Source: Clostridium beijerinckii
Lineage (GTDB): Bacteria > Bacillota > Clostridia > Clostridiales > Clostridiaceae
Reading direction: 5' to 3'
DNA length: 64,000 bases
Assembly: GCF_018223745.1 (NCBI RefSeq)
Contig: NZ_CP073653.1
Span: 5,072,001-5,136,000 of the forward strand
In this document: positions 55,159 through 64,000 of the stretch, in pieces
How the letters are laid out: every line of letters begins with the position of its first letter
Position numbering within the stretch: position 1 is the stretch's first letter
Notes under the pieces: model-generated
Database searches by the model: none
What the model was told of the DNA's origin: nothing
Seen by the model: only the letters and a program-made list of their open reading frames with translations
Position numbers and translations under genes: made by a program

Positions 55159-55902
55159 TTATGCATTTAAGATTTCTTTAAACTCAAACAATACTTTTTT
55201 AACATTCTCTTCATCTAAAGGCTTATAGCTATTTAAATATCCTGAAGCATCAAGAGCTTCATATGCTTTCTTACTCATTGAAATCCAATTTTCAGGTATA
55301 TAAATCCACACTATATCCTCATATTTACAACTTAATAAAAAATGTTCTAATCCTCTAAATGCATATTCTTCAATTTCGTGAAGCTCATTTAGAATCTTAT
55401 AATCCTTAACTATTTTAGAACTTAACTCACATTTATATATGTCTACATAGAAGAAATCAAATTTATTTTTTTTTGCTTTAAAGGCATCCCCTTTTATTAT
55501 CCGTATTTTTTTATTTTTAGGAAAATTATTATTATATAATTTTATTATTTCTTCACTAATTTCATATACAATTACTTCTTCTACACTATTTTTTTTTGCA
55601 ATTTCTTGAACTACATATCCAATGCCAAGTCCAATTACACCAACTTTTCCGTGAGCAAAAGAAATTGCTCCATATGAACTTTCAACTGTCTCTGGTGTTA
55701 GTTTAATTAAATCACTGCCATTTTTATATAATTGAATTATATCTATATCATATTCTTCTTCATTTTCATACATATAACCTTGTAATTCTTGCTTTATTAT
55801 GGTATCTTTAACTATTTTATAGTCGCCACAAGTTCCTTGATTAATTAAGTCACTATATCGCTTTATCTCTTGGAACACAAAACTTTTATTATATGGTTTC
55901 AT
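55159..55902 (-). CDS. Putative SAM-dependent methyltransferase-fold protein
   Basis: 247 residues. A Rossmann-type SAM motif KVGVIGLGIGYVVQEIA (about 86-103), an acidic strand end VIVYEISEE and the DAFKAKKNKFDFFYVDIY segment resemble spermidine-synthase-like methyltransferases. The catalytic residues of true spermidine synthases are not evident, and the N- and C-terminal parts are unfamiliar. Function unknown. Alone on the minus strand; the gap to 56155 is AT-rich. Confidence 0.7.
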   Translation of the reverse strand: MKPYNKSFVFQEIKRYSDLINQGTCGDYKIVKDTIIKQELQGYMYENEEEYDIDIIQLYKNGSDLIKLTPETVESSYGAISFAHGKVGVIGLGIGYVVQEIAKKNSVEEVIVYEISEEIIKLYNNNFPKNKKIRIIKGDAFKAKKNKFDFFYVDIYKCELSSKIVKDYKILNELHEIEEYAFRGLEHFLLSCKYEDIVWIYIPENWISMSKKAYEALDASGYLNSYKPLDEENVKKVLFEFKEILNA

Positions 55903-56155
55903 AGTTAATTCCCCTTCTTACAATATTTAATGCAAAATCTTTAATAGTTCTATATTATTATAGCACATTTTCCAATTTATGTATAATATTGTATAATTTA
56001 TTTATTAACATTATATATTCAATAAACCATAATATAATAGCACATTCTTAGACATAATATAACTATTAATATTAACTTTTTATTTTAATATATATATGCT
56101 ATACTTACTTTAATGATTTAATATCATTAATATTTCATAAAGTAGGTGTTTATAT

Positions 56156-56485
56156 ATGAAAAATGTTAATATAAGTGAAGAAGCTTATAATGAATTTAAA
56201 GCTTTTTTAGAAGAAAATAAAATAACTGATTTCAATATTAGAATAAATTTTGCTGGTTATGCATGTAGCGGTCCAGTTTTTAACATATCTCTTTCAGAAG
56301 CTACTGATGCCGACGAGGTTGAAAAAATGAATGATATTTCATTTATATACGAAAAATCCCTAATAGAACAATTTGGTGGATTTATAATACTTTCTTCTGA
56401 TGAAAATGAAGGTAATGGCTTAAGTTTAAAGCCTGTTATAGCGCCTGAAGGCGGATGTGGTGGTTCTTGCTCAGGATGCCACTAA
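56156..56485 (+). CDS. HesB/IscA-like protein
   Basis: 109 residues, small IscA/HesB-type fold: VNISEEAYNEFKAFLEEN, FAGYACSGPVFNISL and a C-terminal Cys-rich tail GGCGGSCSGCH. Some relatives are selenoproteins in which a Cys is replaced by selenocysteine; this copy has Cys codons throughout and no in-frame TGA. Role in iron-sulfur handling is inferred. Flanked by a strong terminator, single gene. Confidence 0.82.
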   Translation: MKNVNISEEAYNEFKAFLEENKITDFNIRINFAGYACSGPVFNISLSEATDADEVEKMNDISFIYEKSLIEQFGGFIILSSDENEGNGLSLKPVIAPEGGCGGSCSGCH

Positions 56486-56495
56486 AATCATAATA

Positions 56496-56536
56496 AAAAA
56501 TGTAGAATAAATGAAGAATATTTATTCTACATTTTT
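56496..56536. terminator. Terminator after the HesB-like gene
   Basis: AAAAATGTAGAATAAA (56496-56511) pairs with TTTATTCTACATTTTT (56521-56536); 16-bp stem, 9-base loop, T run after it. Confidence 0.9.
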
Positions 56537-56611
56537 TTGTTGTTCTGAGTTCTTATACCATCTAACATTCCCCTTACAAAAAGCTTAATTCTTACTCTAC
56601 AGTTAATCACT

Positions 56612-57283
56612 TTACTTATTTGTACTATCAACCGACTCTATTTTCCACTGCACATTCCCATAGTCATCACTTATTTTATATATACCTTCCAAAAGATCTA
56701 TCCAATAATGATTTTTTATAACCTTACTTTCCTTATCTTCACCTGTAGCTCCATTTAAATTTTCTTCATTAAATTCATTAAAGTATTCGTATGTTTTTGA
56801 AGAAATCTCATACATATATTTAAAAGATTGTAAATCTTCACTTTCTAGCCTTATTTTATTTGATTCATTTTTCATCTCTTTACTTACAGTAGACAGCATA
56901 TACTCCTTTATCTTTTCATTTATATTATTTTCCATTATCTTATCAGTTTTAATTACCTTAGAGAAAAACGGTATTGCATTTTGAGTGTATGCTCTATACT
57001 GTTGCCATAATTCTATTATGTCATTAGACATTTCATCATAATTCTTATAAAGCTTTACTAAATCTTCATTTTTTAAACTATTCTCTTCAATTCCTTTAGA
57101 CAATATATCCATATTGCTTTCATTTCTTTGCTTAAAATCCTCTATCTTAGTATAGGATTCCTGACCTAGTTTATATTTATAATTATTTAATTTAAATACT
57201 ACATATATATTAAGTATTATACTTACTACAAGAAGTATAGATAAAAACCTTGTATAATCTGTAATTTTCATTCCTTGGGTCAA
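56612..57283 (-). CDS. Membrane-anchored hypothetical protein
   Basis: About 223 residues. One transmembrane helix near the N-terminus (FLSILLVVSIILNIYVVF), then a long, charged, mostly helical outside or cytosolic domain rich in Glu, Lys and Asn. The start is taken at a TTG (57283) 8 bases after AGGAG; a GTG and an ATG are alternatives. No family recognised. It follows the VWA/metallopeptidase-like gene on the same strand (79 bases) and may belong to that module. Confidence 0.65.
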   Translation of the reverse strand: MTQGMKITDYTRFLSILLVVSIILNIYVVFKLNNYKYKLGQESYTKIEDFKQRNESNMDILSKGIEENSLKNEDLVKLYKNYDEMSNDIIELWQQYRAYTQNAIPFFSKVIKTDKIMENNINEKIKEYMLSTVSKEMKNESNKIRLESEDLQSFKYMYEISSKTYEYFNEFNEENLNGATGEDKESKVIKNHYWIDLLEGIYKISDDYGNVQWKIESVDSTNK

Positions 57284-57362
57284 GAATATCACTCCTCTAT
57301 ACTGTAATTTATTTTAACATATTACCTTATATTTGCCTATTTAAAATTGGTTAATAATTTCC

Positions 57363-58703
57363 CTATCTAGCCCAGTCGTGTATAGCTTCATTTACCATTT
57401 TCAATCCGATATTCCCACCTGAGCTTTCCTTCTTTTCAGTATTTATTCTTTTAATCTCTCCATAAGGATTTTTTAATGATAATTCTTCATTTCCAGATAC
57501 AACCCATATAGTTTTTTTGTTAATTGGCTTTACTTCAAGCTCTCTTTCTCCAACACCATCTGTAAAATATATTAATACAGCACTTCTTAAATTATTTTCA
57601 TTTATATACCTAAATACAGGTGTAAATTTCGTAGATCCATTATCTTTGCTTCTCTTTCTTATGTCATTCTCATTTCTTAAGTCATATACTTTTCTAATCT
57701 CACTATCACATTCGATAATTGTGATTTTATTCTTAATATTTGAAGTTATAGACAATATCTCCACTAGTATCTTATGCATATCACTGTCCTTCATGCTAGC
57801 ACTTATATCTATTGCTACAATTAATTCAGTTTGACTCTTAGGTAACCTCCCTCTTAAATCTAATCTTTCCGGCTGTCTTCTATCCCTTCTTGTTATTGTC
57901 CTCTTATATCCTGATTTCACACTTGGGAGTATATTTTTAAGAACAAGTTGCCAAGGTATTTCTGCCTTTTCTTTGTACGCTAAAATTATGTTTTCTAATC
58001 CTTTTGGAGTGTTTTCATTATAAGCACTTAGAGCCGTTTTCTTAGTCAAATTGCTAATATCTTCATCACTTATTTGAGCACTTTCCCACAAATCATGGAC
58101 TTTTGACATATCCACTTCATATTTCGAATCATCATCTTTATCAACTTTATCTTGCTTTATTCTAGACTTAATTGATTTATGAATTTCTTCTGCATATTCC
58201 TCGACACTTCTATTTTCCTCAAGTGATAAATTATATTCCATGTTAACTGCATAAAGCCTTTTGCTAAAGGGTGGTAAATCTTTTATATACTGATTAATTG
58301 AAATATCTAAAGCAACATTTACCGCTTCTTTACTAAATCTATCCTTCAATTTTCTTTCTCTTTCAAAATGAGAATTCATTATATGATATATTTCATGTTT
58401 AAATAATGCTGCCATTTCTTTTCTATTACAATCCAAAAATAAAAATGGATTAAAATACATCTCGAATCTATCACGCTTTGGAATAGTTGATATTGGCGCT
58501 GTTAAGGTAGTATTTATTTTCCGTTGAACTCTAAGCATGAATTGCCCAAAAAAAACATCTTGAGTTTGCAACAAATATAATATAATATCCTCTACTAGCT
58601 CAAAGAAATTTCTTTTATAATTATCACTAAATTTATCATCTTCACTCAATTGATAGGCTTCTTTTAAAAGTTGCTGTCTTTTTTCTTCAAAATCCATATA
58701 CAA
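57363..58703 (-). CDS. VWA-like protein with a zinc-metallopeptidase-like domain
   Basis: 446 residues of the DUF2201 type. The N-terminal domain has an HExxH zinc motif, FKHEIYHIMNSHFERER (about 102-118). The C-terminal VWA-like domain has a MIDAS-type DISASM in VAIDISASMKDSD and FTDGVGE later. Partners with the MoxR-type ATPase encoded 49 bases upstream, as such pairs are known to act together in chaperone-like assembly. Start at TTG 58703 with GGAGG 6 bases before it. Its substrate is unknown. Confidence 0.85.
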   Translation of the reverse strand: MYMDFEEKRQQLLKEAYQLSEDDKFSDNYKRNFFELVEDIILYLLQTQDVFFGQFMLRVQRKINTTLTAPISTIPKRDRFEMYFNPFLFLDCNRKEMAALFKHEIYHIMNSHFERERKLKDRFSKEAVNVALDISINQYIKDLPPFSKRLYAVNMEYNLSLEENRSVEEYAEEIHKSIKSRIKQDKVDKDDDSKYEVDMSKVHDLWESAQISDEDISNLTKKTALSAYNENTPKGLENIILAYKEKAEIPWQLVLKNILPSVKSGYKRTITRRDRRQPERLDLRGRLPKSQTELIVAIDISASMKDSDMHKILVEILSITSNIKNKITIIECDSEIRKVYDLRNENDIRKRSKDNGSTKFTPVFRYINENNLRSAVLIYFTDGVGERELEVKPINKKTIWVVSGNEELSLKNPYGEIKRINTEKKESSGGNIGLKMVNEAIHDWAR

Positions 58704-58752
58704 ACTCAGCCTCCTTCCAAAGCTTAATTAAAAACTTTTATATCTTAACTCA

Positions 58753-59856
58753 TCAACCAAATATATTAAAAAATGCTTCTAAGAACTCTTCAGTACCTAG
58801 TAACTTTTCATATAGTCCACTTTCCTTATAATCTCTTTTTATTTCCTTCATAATACCAAGTCTCAAATCTCTTGGATATAAATTTAAAAGTTCTGAAAAT
58901 AGCCTTAAATTCCTTTCTATCGGCATATTTTCCAAATACCTTAACGAATTTTTAGACAATATGTATAATCTAGAATGATTTTCCTTTTCTATTTTTTCCT
59001 TTAGATCAAAATTTAAAATATCACTGCTGAATATATCTTCAACCTTTACTAAAGGTGTTTTTAGGTTTATCAAAAAGTTTCCAAAATCATTTGCAATGCT
59101 AATCCCAACATTTCCTTTTACAACATTCAGTAGAGTATCTAAAGAGTATTTTCCCTTATTTTTTACAAATACCTTATATGCTTTTGATACTCTCTCCCAG
59201 CTTCTTGGAGTAGCCTTTATTGTTTCTTCTGAATCAGGAGTATGAAGATATTCAGGAAATGTAGACAAAAATTCTATGATATGTTCATCTATATTTCCAT
59301 CATTACTCATTCCCCACTTAATCCATTCTTTAATATCCGAGTCTAACTTTACCCAGACAAATCTATCTTCTTGAGCTGGATCCATATCAACAACATCATA
59401 TTGACTATTATTAAAGTCATCATTTTTATTAGAAGGATTCATTGCAGCTATTACTTTAACTCTCTCATCCAAAATATATCCATTAATCTCTCTATTTAAG
59501 ATAAGATTCATAAGTTCTTGTGCTACGGCATGATCGCATCTATTCAATTCATCTATAAATAAAATAACATCTCTATTTATATCTTCATCTAATGCTTTTT
59601 TGATTTCAATTAGCTTACTATGTGTCGCATATATAGTCGTCCTATTTTCAACTACAGGTAGTCCTCCTATTTCCCCTTCCTTTAGCAAGTTTGCATCTAT
59701 TGTAACAAGATAATATCCATTTTCTCTTGCTATACGCTTAACTAATGAAGTCTTTCCAACTCCACTTTCTCCTATAATTAAAGGCACATCATTTGATGCG
59801 ACTACTAAATCTACTGTATTTAAACACTCTAAATAATTCAATCTTTTCGCCTCCAT
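58753..59856 (-). CDS. MoxR-type AAA+ ATPase
   Basis: 367 residues. Walker A GESGVGKTSLVKR (about 29-41), Walker B VILFIDELNRCD, sensor 1 VIAAMNPSNKND, and a lid domain with TPRSWERVSKAY. MoxR-family ATPases work with VWA proteins to mature or remodel targets. ATG at 59856 is 2 bases after the upstream gene's stop; a TTG at 59841 has a better-placed GGAGG and is a real alternative. Operon order: repeat protein, ATPase, VWA protein. Confidence 0.88.
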   Translation of the reverse strand: MEAKRLNYLECLNTVDLVVASNDVPLIIGESGVGKTSLVKRIARENGYYLVTIDANLLKEGEIGGLPVVENRTTIYATHSKLIEIKKALDEDINRDVILFIDELNRCDHAVAQELMNLILNREINGYILDERVKVIAAMNPSNKNDDFNNSQYDVVDMDPAQEDRFVWVKLDSDIKEWIKWGMSNDGNIDEHIIEFLSTFPEYLHTPDSEETIKATPRSWERVSKAYKVFVKNKGKYSLDTLLNVVKGNVGISIANDFGNFLINLKTPLVKVEDIFSSDILNFDLKEKIEKENHSRLYILSKNSLRYLENMPIERNLRLFSELLNLYPRDLRLGIMKEIKRDYKESGLYEKLLGTEEFLEAFFNIFG

Positions 59857-59858
59857 TC

Positions 59859-60638
59859 TTATATAGATAATTTATAATCTACTAGCAACTTTTTGGCATT
59901 CTTGCTTCCATATTCTCTTACAAAATTAATTTTATCCATTTCCAAAACCTCTAACTCTAAGAAATCTTCAATATACTTCTTACTAATATCTTCTTCTTTG
60001 ATTTTTTCTTGAAGCACATCAATTACAAGTTCTACATCTATGCTTTCATAAATATACTTAACTACATTTATATTTTCATATATAAATTTCTTTATTTCAT
60101 CTAAATCATAGTTGGAAATATAATTTATAGCTTCTCCATTTAGCTCTATTGCCTTTATTTTCGCCTTAAGGCTTGGATTCTTTATAAATCTAATTGCTAC
60201 ATAGTAGTTTTCTATAGCCTTAAGCTGAATTTCTTCAGAAGGATTCTCTATATATTTAATTGCATCATAGTCCCTACTAACAGCTAATAATTGAAGTTCC
60301 TCGCTAGGATTCTCTATAAATTGTATAGCCCATCCTTTAGTCTTAATAGCTTCCTCTATCACCTTTTTAGTAGGATTATTTATTAACTCTAAAGAGTTCC
60401 ACAAGCTTTTAACACACATTATAGCAACTTCTTCATTAATGTCTTTAATATATTTTGCTGACAGCGGGGTATTTGCAATAGCTTGTTTTTGCACTTCCTT
60501 ACTCGGGTTCTTAATATATTTAATATTGTTACCATTATTCTTAACAATAAATAACTCTAATTCCTCATCAACTTTGTCTATTTCCTGAATATATTCAGGA
60601 TTGTTTCTCAATCTCAATAATAGTTGATCTCTATCCAT
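59859..60638 (-). CDS. Tandem helical-repeat protein
   Basis: 259 residues made of about nine repeats of 22-23 residues on the pattern AIKYIENPSEEIQLKAI (IENPSEE, INNPTKK, IKNPSLK and so on). This looks like a HEAT-like or DUF4116-like helical solenoid for protein binding. First gene of the MoxR-VWA operon, overlapping signals with the ATPase start. Such repeats could be the module's substrate adaptor; this is inference. Confidence 0.75.
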   Translation of the reverse strand: MDRDQLLLRLRNNPEYIQEIDKVDEELELFIVKNNGNNIKYIKNPSKEVQKQAIANTPLSAKYIKDINEEVAIMCVKSLWNSLELINNPTKKVIEEAIKTKGWAIQFIENPSEELQLLAVSRDYDAIKYIENPSEEIQLKAIENYYVAIRFIKNPSLKAKIKAIELNGEAINYISNYDLDEIKKFIYENINVVKYIYESIDVELVIDVLQEKIKEEDISKKYIEDFLELEVLEMDKINFVREYGSKNAKKLLVDYKLSI

Positions 60639-60871
60639 TTTTATCTCCTTATCATATATATTAATTTCGTACTATATTATTTCTATATAAAACATTATAC
60701 TTGATATTACTGACATATTCACTATGCTTGATTAATAAATACAATATCCCCTTCAAAATAAAAAACATAGCTGCAGATATTTCTTTTAAATATTGAAAAT
60801 CTACAGCTATATTTTAAACTATTTGAACAACAAAACATAATTTTCCTTATGAACTAAATATACAAAAACTC

Positions 60872-61663
60872 TTAATCTGTATATTTTTCAATTTCTCTTT
60901 TAACAGAAAACAATAAACTATTTAGCTCCCAAACTTCCCCATCTTCTATTAACTTATTTAAAGTTTTTTGGAATCTGGCTGCCTCTGTTTCCTTACCTAG
61001 TGAAATTAAAGTTAATAGTAAATTCATTATATTTGAAATTAAATGTGATTTAACCTCAAATAATTTTTGTGCATCCTTAATTTCATCTTTGATTTCTAAC
61101 ATTTCTTCATCTAATCTAAATGCTGCATCTGCAGATCTTTTAAGTTTTTCCTTTAATTGTTCTGGTATATGTTGCTTATATTTGTAATTAAGAGAATGTT
61201 CAATAGTTGCCCAGAAATTCATTGCTAATGTTCTTATTTGAAATTCAGCCAAAATTTCAACTAGTCCTTCTGCCATATTTACAGGATATTTTATTATCAT
61301 ATGATAACTTCTATAACCACTCTCTTTAACATTCCTTACATAATCCTTCTCATAAAGAATCTGCATATCTTTACGTTCTCTTAATATCTGCACTACTGTG
61401 TCTATATCATCAACAAACTGACACATTATTCTTATTCCTGCAATATCCTCAAGTTCATATCTAATCCTATCTATTGGTATTTCAAATTTGTTAGCTTTTT
61501 CTAACATACTTGATACTTCTTTTACTCTTCCTGTTACAAACTCTATAGGTGAATATTCATTTTTTTTTCTATATTCTTTTCTAATTGATTTTAACTTAAC
61601 TTTCAGTTCATCTACTGCTTGCTCATAAGGCATTAAGAAAACCTTCCAATCATTCATTGCCAT
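60872..61663 (-). CDS. Small alarmone synthetase (RelA/SpoT synthetase domain)
   Basis: 263 residues from the ATG at 61663 (GGGTGA upstream). Has only the synthetase domain: EYSPIEFVTGRVKEVSSML, LEDIAGIRIMCQFVDDI, ESGYRSYHMIIKYP and FQIRTLAMNFWATIEHSL. No HD hydrolase, TGS or ACT domain, so it belongs with RelQ/YjbM-type enzymes that make (p)ppGpp from GTP or GDP and ATP. A C-terminal helical extension follows. Single gene. Confidence 0.92.
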   Translation of the reverse strand: MAMNDWKVFLMPYEQAVDELKVKLKSIRKEYRKKNEYSPIEFVTGRVKEVSSMLEKANKFEIPIDRIRYELEDIAGIRIMCQFVDDIDTVVQILRERKDMQILYEKDYVRNVKESGYRSYHMIIKYPVNMAEGLVEILAEFQIRTLAMNFWATIEHSLNYKYKQHIPEQLKEKLKRSADAAFRLDEEMLEIKDEIKDAQKLFEVKSHLISNIMNLLLTLISLGKETEAARFQKTLNKLIEDGEVWELNSLLFSVKREIEKYTD

Positions 61664-61866
61664 TATATCACCCTTTAATACATTACTATCATTTCTCAAT
61701 TTCATCCTTATCTATTATATCAAAAACTTTAAATTAAGTGTAATTAATAATAAATAAACTATTTAAAAAATATTCATAGACTATTTATGAATGCTTTTAA
61801 TATGTTATAATCAATGTATAATATAGAATTTTATTCTAGATTGCATTTTTAATGGGGTGACTGAAA

Positions 61867-62547
61867 ATGAGTGATACGAGTATATTAAATCATCTTTTTG
61901 ACAAACAGATAGTCTGTCCTGTTTGTAATTCACATTTTAAAGCTAAAACAGTTAAATCTAAGTCACCACGAGTTATTTCTAAGGATTCAGATTTCTTTAT
62001 AAGATACTCTGTAGTAAATCCGTATTTTTATGATGTATTAATATGTAATTCATGCGGCTACGCTGCAATGAGATCAGATTTTGAAAAACTAAAATCACAT
62101 AAAAAAGAACTTGTTTTAAGTAACGTAACACCAAAATGGAAACCAAGAGAATATCCACATATTTTAGATGAAAAATTAGCAATTGAGCGCTATAAATTGG
62201 CTTTATTAAATGCTATGCTTATTGATTTGCCAAATAGTACAAAAGGTATGATTTCTCTAAAAATTGCTTGGTTGAATAGATTATTGGATAATAATATTCA
62301 AGAAACTTTGTTTTTAAAGCAAGCTCTCGAAGGATTTAACACTGCTTATATGACTGAGATTCTTCCTATATATGGCTTACAAAGAGATTCTTTAATGTAT
62401 CTTTTGGGAGAATTAAACCGAAGATTAGGAAATAATCAAGATGCATTACAATGGTACTCTAAAACTATTGTTAATACAAATTCTTCTTATAAAATTAAAG
62501 AGATGGCTCGCGTTGGAAAAGATTTAATTAAAACTGCCAACACATAA
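61867..62547 (+). CDS. DUF2225-type zinc-ribbon protein
   Basis: 226 residues. N-terminal zinc ribbon CPVCNSHFKAK with CNSCGYAAM about 35 residues later, then a helical C-terminal part with TPR-like helices (YLLGELNRRLGNNQDALQWYS). Family DUF2225, function unknown. The chemotaxis-type gene follows 39 bases later on the same strand, so they may be one unit. A TGTTATAAT upstream (about 61803-61811) could be the -10. Confidence 0.85.
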   Translation: MSDTSILNHLFDKQIVCPVCNSHFKAKTVKSKSPRVISKDSDFFIRYSVVNPYFYDVLICNSCGYAAMRSDFEKLKSHKKELVLSNVTPKWKPREYPHILDEKLAIERYKLALLNAMLIDLPNSTKGMISLKIAWLNRLLDNNIQETLFLKQALEGFNTAYMTEILPIYGLQRDSLMYLLGELNRRLGNNQDALQWYSKTIVNTNSSYKIKEMARVGKDLIKTANT

Positions 62548-62586
62548 AAATATATTTTTATTTATCATTTCAAGGGGGAATATAAC

Positions 62587-63540
62587 ATGGGATTTTTTAA
62601 CAAAAACAATAATAAAAATACTACTATGACAGAAACTATTGTATCAAATGTTTCTAACAGTGGGGAAAACAATACTAACGCTAGTCAGAAAAATTTAACT
62701 AACATCAATGATTTAAGAGAAAAAGCTGTTTTAATTGATAGTTCTATAAAAAACGCTTCGTCTACTGCATCAGAATTAGTATCTTCTGCTGAAGCTCAAA
62801 GCAGAGAAATAAGTAATGTTAAGAATATCTTATCAGGTTTTCGTGCTAATATGGAAGACTTAGCAATTAACATTACTAATGTTCACATTAAAGTGTTGGA
62901 TACTGATAAATTGGCTGATACAGGATTAAATACAATAGGAAATTTAGATACATCTCTAAATGAGCTTGAAGACGCTTTCACAATATCAACTTCAACAGTA
63001 AATGCTTTAGTATCAAAACTTGAATCTGTAAACAGTATAACTGATTCTATAAGCCAAATCGCAAGCCAAACGAATCTTCTATCATTAAACGCAGCTATAG
63101 AGGCTGCAAGAGCTGGTGAAGCTGGTAAAGGCTTTTCTGTTGTCGCAGGTGAAGTTAGAAAACTTGCAGAAAACTCAAAACTTGCTGTTCAAAGTATAAC
63201 TAGTATACTTGAAGAAATTAAAATAGACATATTAAAAGCTTCTAATGCAATGAATTCTGGTAATTCAGCATTAACAACTCAACATAACTCACTACAAGAA
63301 GCTAAAACTAGTTTTTCCGATATTAAAACTTCTATAGAAGATGCCACTGAAGAAATTAGCACTTGCATAGAAAATTTGACTACTGCTTCTGAGGCAAAAG
63401 ATACTGTTATTAATTCAATTGATAACGTAAGCGTTCTTTTCAAAGAACATGAATCTTTATCAAAAGAAATTATTACAGATCTTAATAGCCAAGAAGATGC
63501 TATTAAAAAGATGAGTAATTCAATAGAACATTTATCATAG
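62587..63540 (+). CDS. Soluble methyl-accepting chemotaxis-type protein
   Basis: 317 residues. It has no transmembrane helix; an Asn/Thr-rich N-terminus (about 1-45), then coiled coil. The signalling hairpin is at 160-210 with ISQIASQTNLLSLNAAIEA and EVRKLAENSK. It is short for a full receptor and has no recognisable sensor domain, so it may sense through a partner or work with DUF2225 protein next to it. GGGGG ribosome site. Confidence 0.9.
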   Translation: MGFFNKNNNKNTTMTETIVSNVSNSGENNTNASQKNLTNINDLREKAVLIDSSIKNASSTASELVSSAEAQSREISNVKNILSGFRANMEDLAINITNVHIKVLDTDKLADTGLNTIGNLDTSLNELEDAFTISTSTVNALVSKLESVNSITDSISQIASQTNLLSLNAAIEAARAGEAGKGFSVVAGEVRKLAENSKLAVQSITSILEEIKIDILKASNAMNSGNSALTTQHNSLQEAKTSFSDIKTSIEDATEEISTCIENLTTASEAKDTVINSIDNVSVLFKEHESLSKEIITDLNSQEDAIKKMSNSIEHLS

Positions 63541-63571
63541 ATTTTAAAATCTATTTATTAATAAACAATAG

Positions 63572-63604
63572 AAAGCTATCTAATATTTTCAATTAGATAG
63601 CTTT
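63572..63604. terminator. Bidirectional terminator
   Basis: AAAGCTATCTAAT (63572-63584) and ATTAGATAGCTTT (63592-63604): 13-bp stem, 7-base loop, between the convergent chemotaxis and mutarotase genes. Confidence 0.88.
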
Positions 63605-63629
63605 TATTATTTCAATTATGCTATAATTT

Positions 63630-64000
63630 TTACTCTTCAATAGAAATTATATAGCTACAGCTAAATTCTTTTCCTTCTTCTAGGAACATTATTCCTTCTT
63701 TATCCTTAAAGTCTCCATTAAAATCGCCATAGTCAGCATGACCAAACCAAGGTTCTATACATACAAATGGAGCGCCATCAGCTGGAGCCCATATTCCCAT
63801 GTAAGGAAATCCATCAAACTCCACACTTAAAGACTTATTATGATTCTTTGATTTTATTGTAATTTTATTTGATTTTAAATCATCAAATACTAATGCGTCA
63901 TCTTTAAATATATCTTTTTTAAGTTCAATAATATCACTATTAGTTAAATAATCTTTTTTCTCATGAGTAAAATATGTATTCCTATCAAAACACATAATTG
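63630..64000 (-). CDS. End of an aldose 1-epimerase-like gene
   Basis: C-terminal part of a galactose mutarotase-superfamily protein; the frame is open to the right edge, so its start is outside. About 123 residues are visible, with FPYMGIWAPADGAPFVCIEP (a typical LacX/GalM-like C-terminal segment with the catalytic Glu region) and WFGHADY. The family is fairly sure, the substrate is not. Confidence 0.75.
   Translation of the reverse strand, partial: IMCFDRNTYFTHEKKDYLTNSDIIELKKDIFKDDALVFDDLKSNKITIKSKNHNKSLSVEFDGFPYMGIWAPADGAPFVCIEPWFGHADYGDFNGDFKDKEGIMFLEEGKEFSCSYIISIEE

Overview
The window is low-GC, gene-dense DNA that looks like a saccharolytic, solvent- or acid-forming Clostridium of the C. 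beijerinckii/C. butyricum type. Support: AT-rich codon use, AGGAGG-type ribosome sites throughout, a T-box in front of leuS, LevR/sigma-54-controlled mannose-class PTS operons, and a complete myo-inositol pathway. This is a reading from content, not from a database match. No rRNA, tRNA, CRISPR array, prophage or intact insertion sequence was seen.

Layout. (1) 1-9078: inositol catabolism. iolJ-C-B-D-G-E follow an iron alcohol dehydrogenase on the minus strand, with divergent iolR and a putative transporter starting at the left edge. The iol promoter is followed by a phased array of IolR-type operator repeats. (2) 9233-17472: a mannose-class PTS (EIIA-B-C-D), a FrlB-like SIS deglycase, a LevR-type activator, a HAD phosphatase and a GntR regulator, with a sigma-54 promoter in front of EIIA. 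The set suggests uptake and cleavage of a phosphorylated Amadori compound or amino sugar. (3) 17873-20791: nagR-nagB divergent from nagA around a dre-like palindrome. (4) 21030-24399: a beta-glucoside module of two ROK kinases flanking a GH1 glycosidase. The promoter-proximal ROK gene seems to start at ATA. (5) 24648-34984: a minus-strand cluster aroF2-aroB-aroA-aroC-pheA-aroE-aroK-aroQ-aroF1-tyrA, covering the shikimate pathway to chorismate and on to prephenate-derived Phe and Tyr. It is preceded by an unlisted 48-codon leader ORF crowded with Phe, Tyr and Trp codons and by a terminator/antiterminator: a classic ribosome-mediated attenuator. (6) 35220-43462: an MFS transporter, cardiolipin synthase, T-box-leuS, and an AraL/AraM-like pair. 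(7) 43736-49448: a second mannose-class PTS with its own LevR activator, a perfect sigma-54 promoter and an upstream 11-bp repeat array. Two copies of a structured dispersed repeat bracket the four PTS genes. (8) 49651-64000: a two-component system, small hypotheticals, a D-2-hydroxyacid dehydrogenase, dcd, a HesB-like protein, a MoxR/VWA-metalloprotease-like module with a helical-repeat protein, a small alarmone synthetase, a DUF2225 protein, a soluble chemotaxis-type signalling protein and the end of a mutarotase.

How the genes work together: most of the window handles carbon entry (inositol, PTS sugars, amino sugars, beta-glucosides), and each module carries its own local regulator and visible operator or promoter. 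The aro cluster is controlled by RNA attenuation and leuS by tRNA sensing, so several distinct control mechanisms sit side by side. The most interesting unannotated signal is the aromatic leader peptide at 34735-34881. Next come the repeat family around the second PTS and the ATA-initiated ROK kinase.
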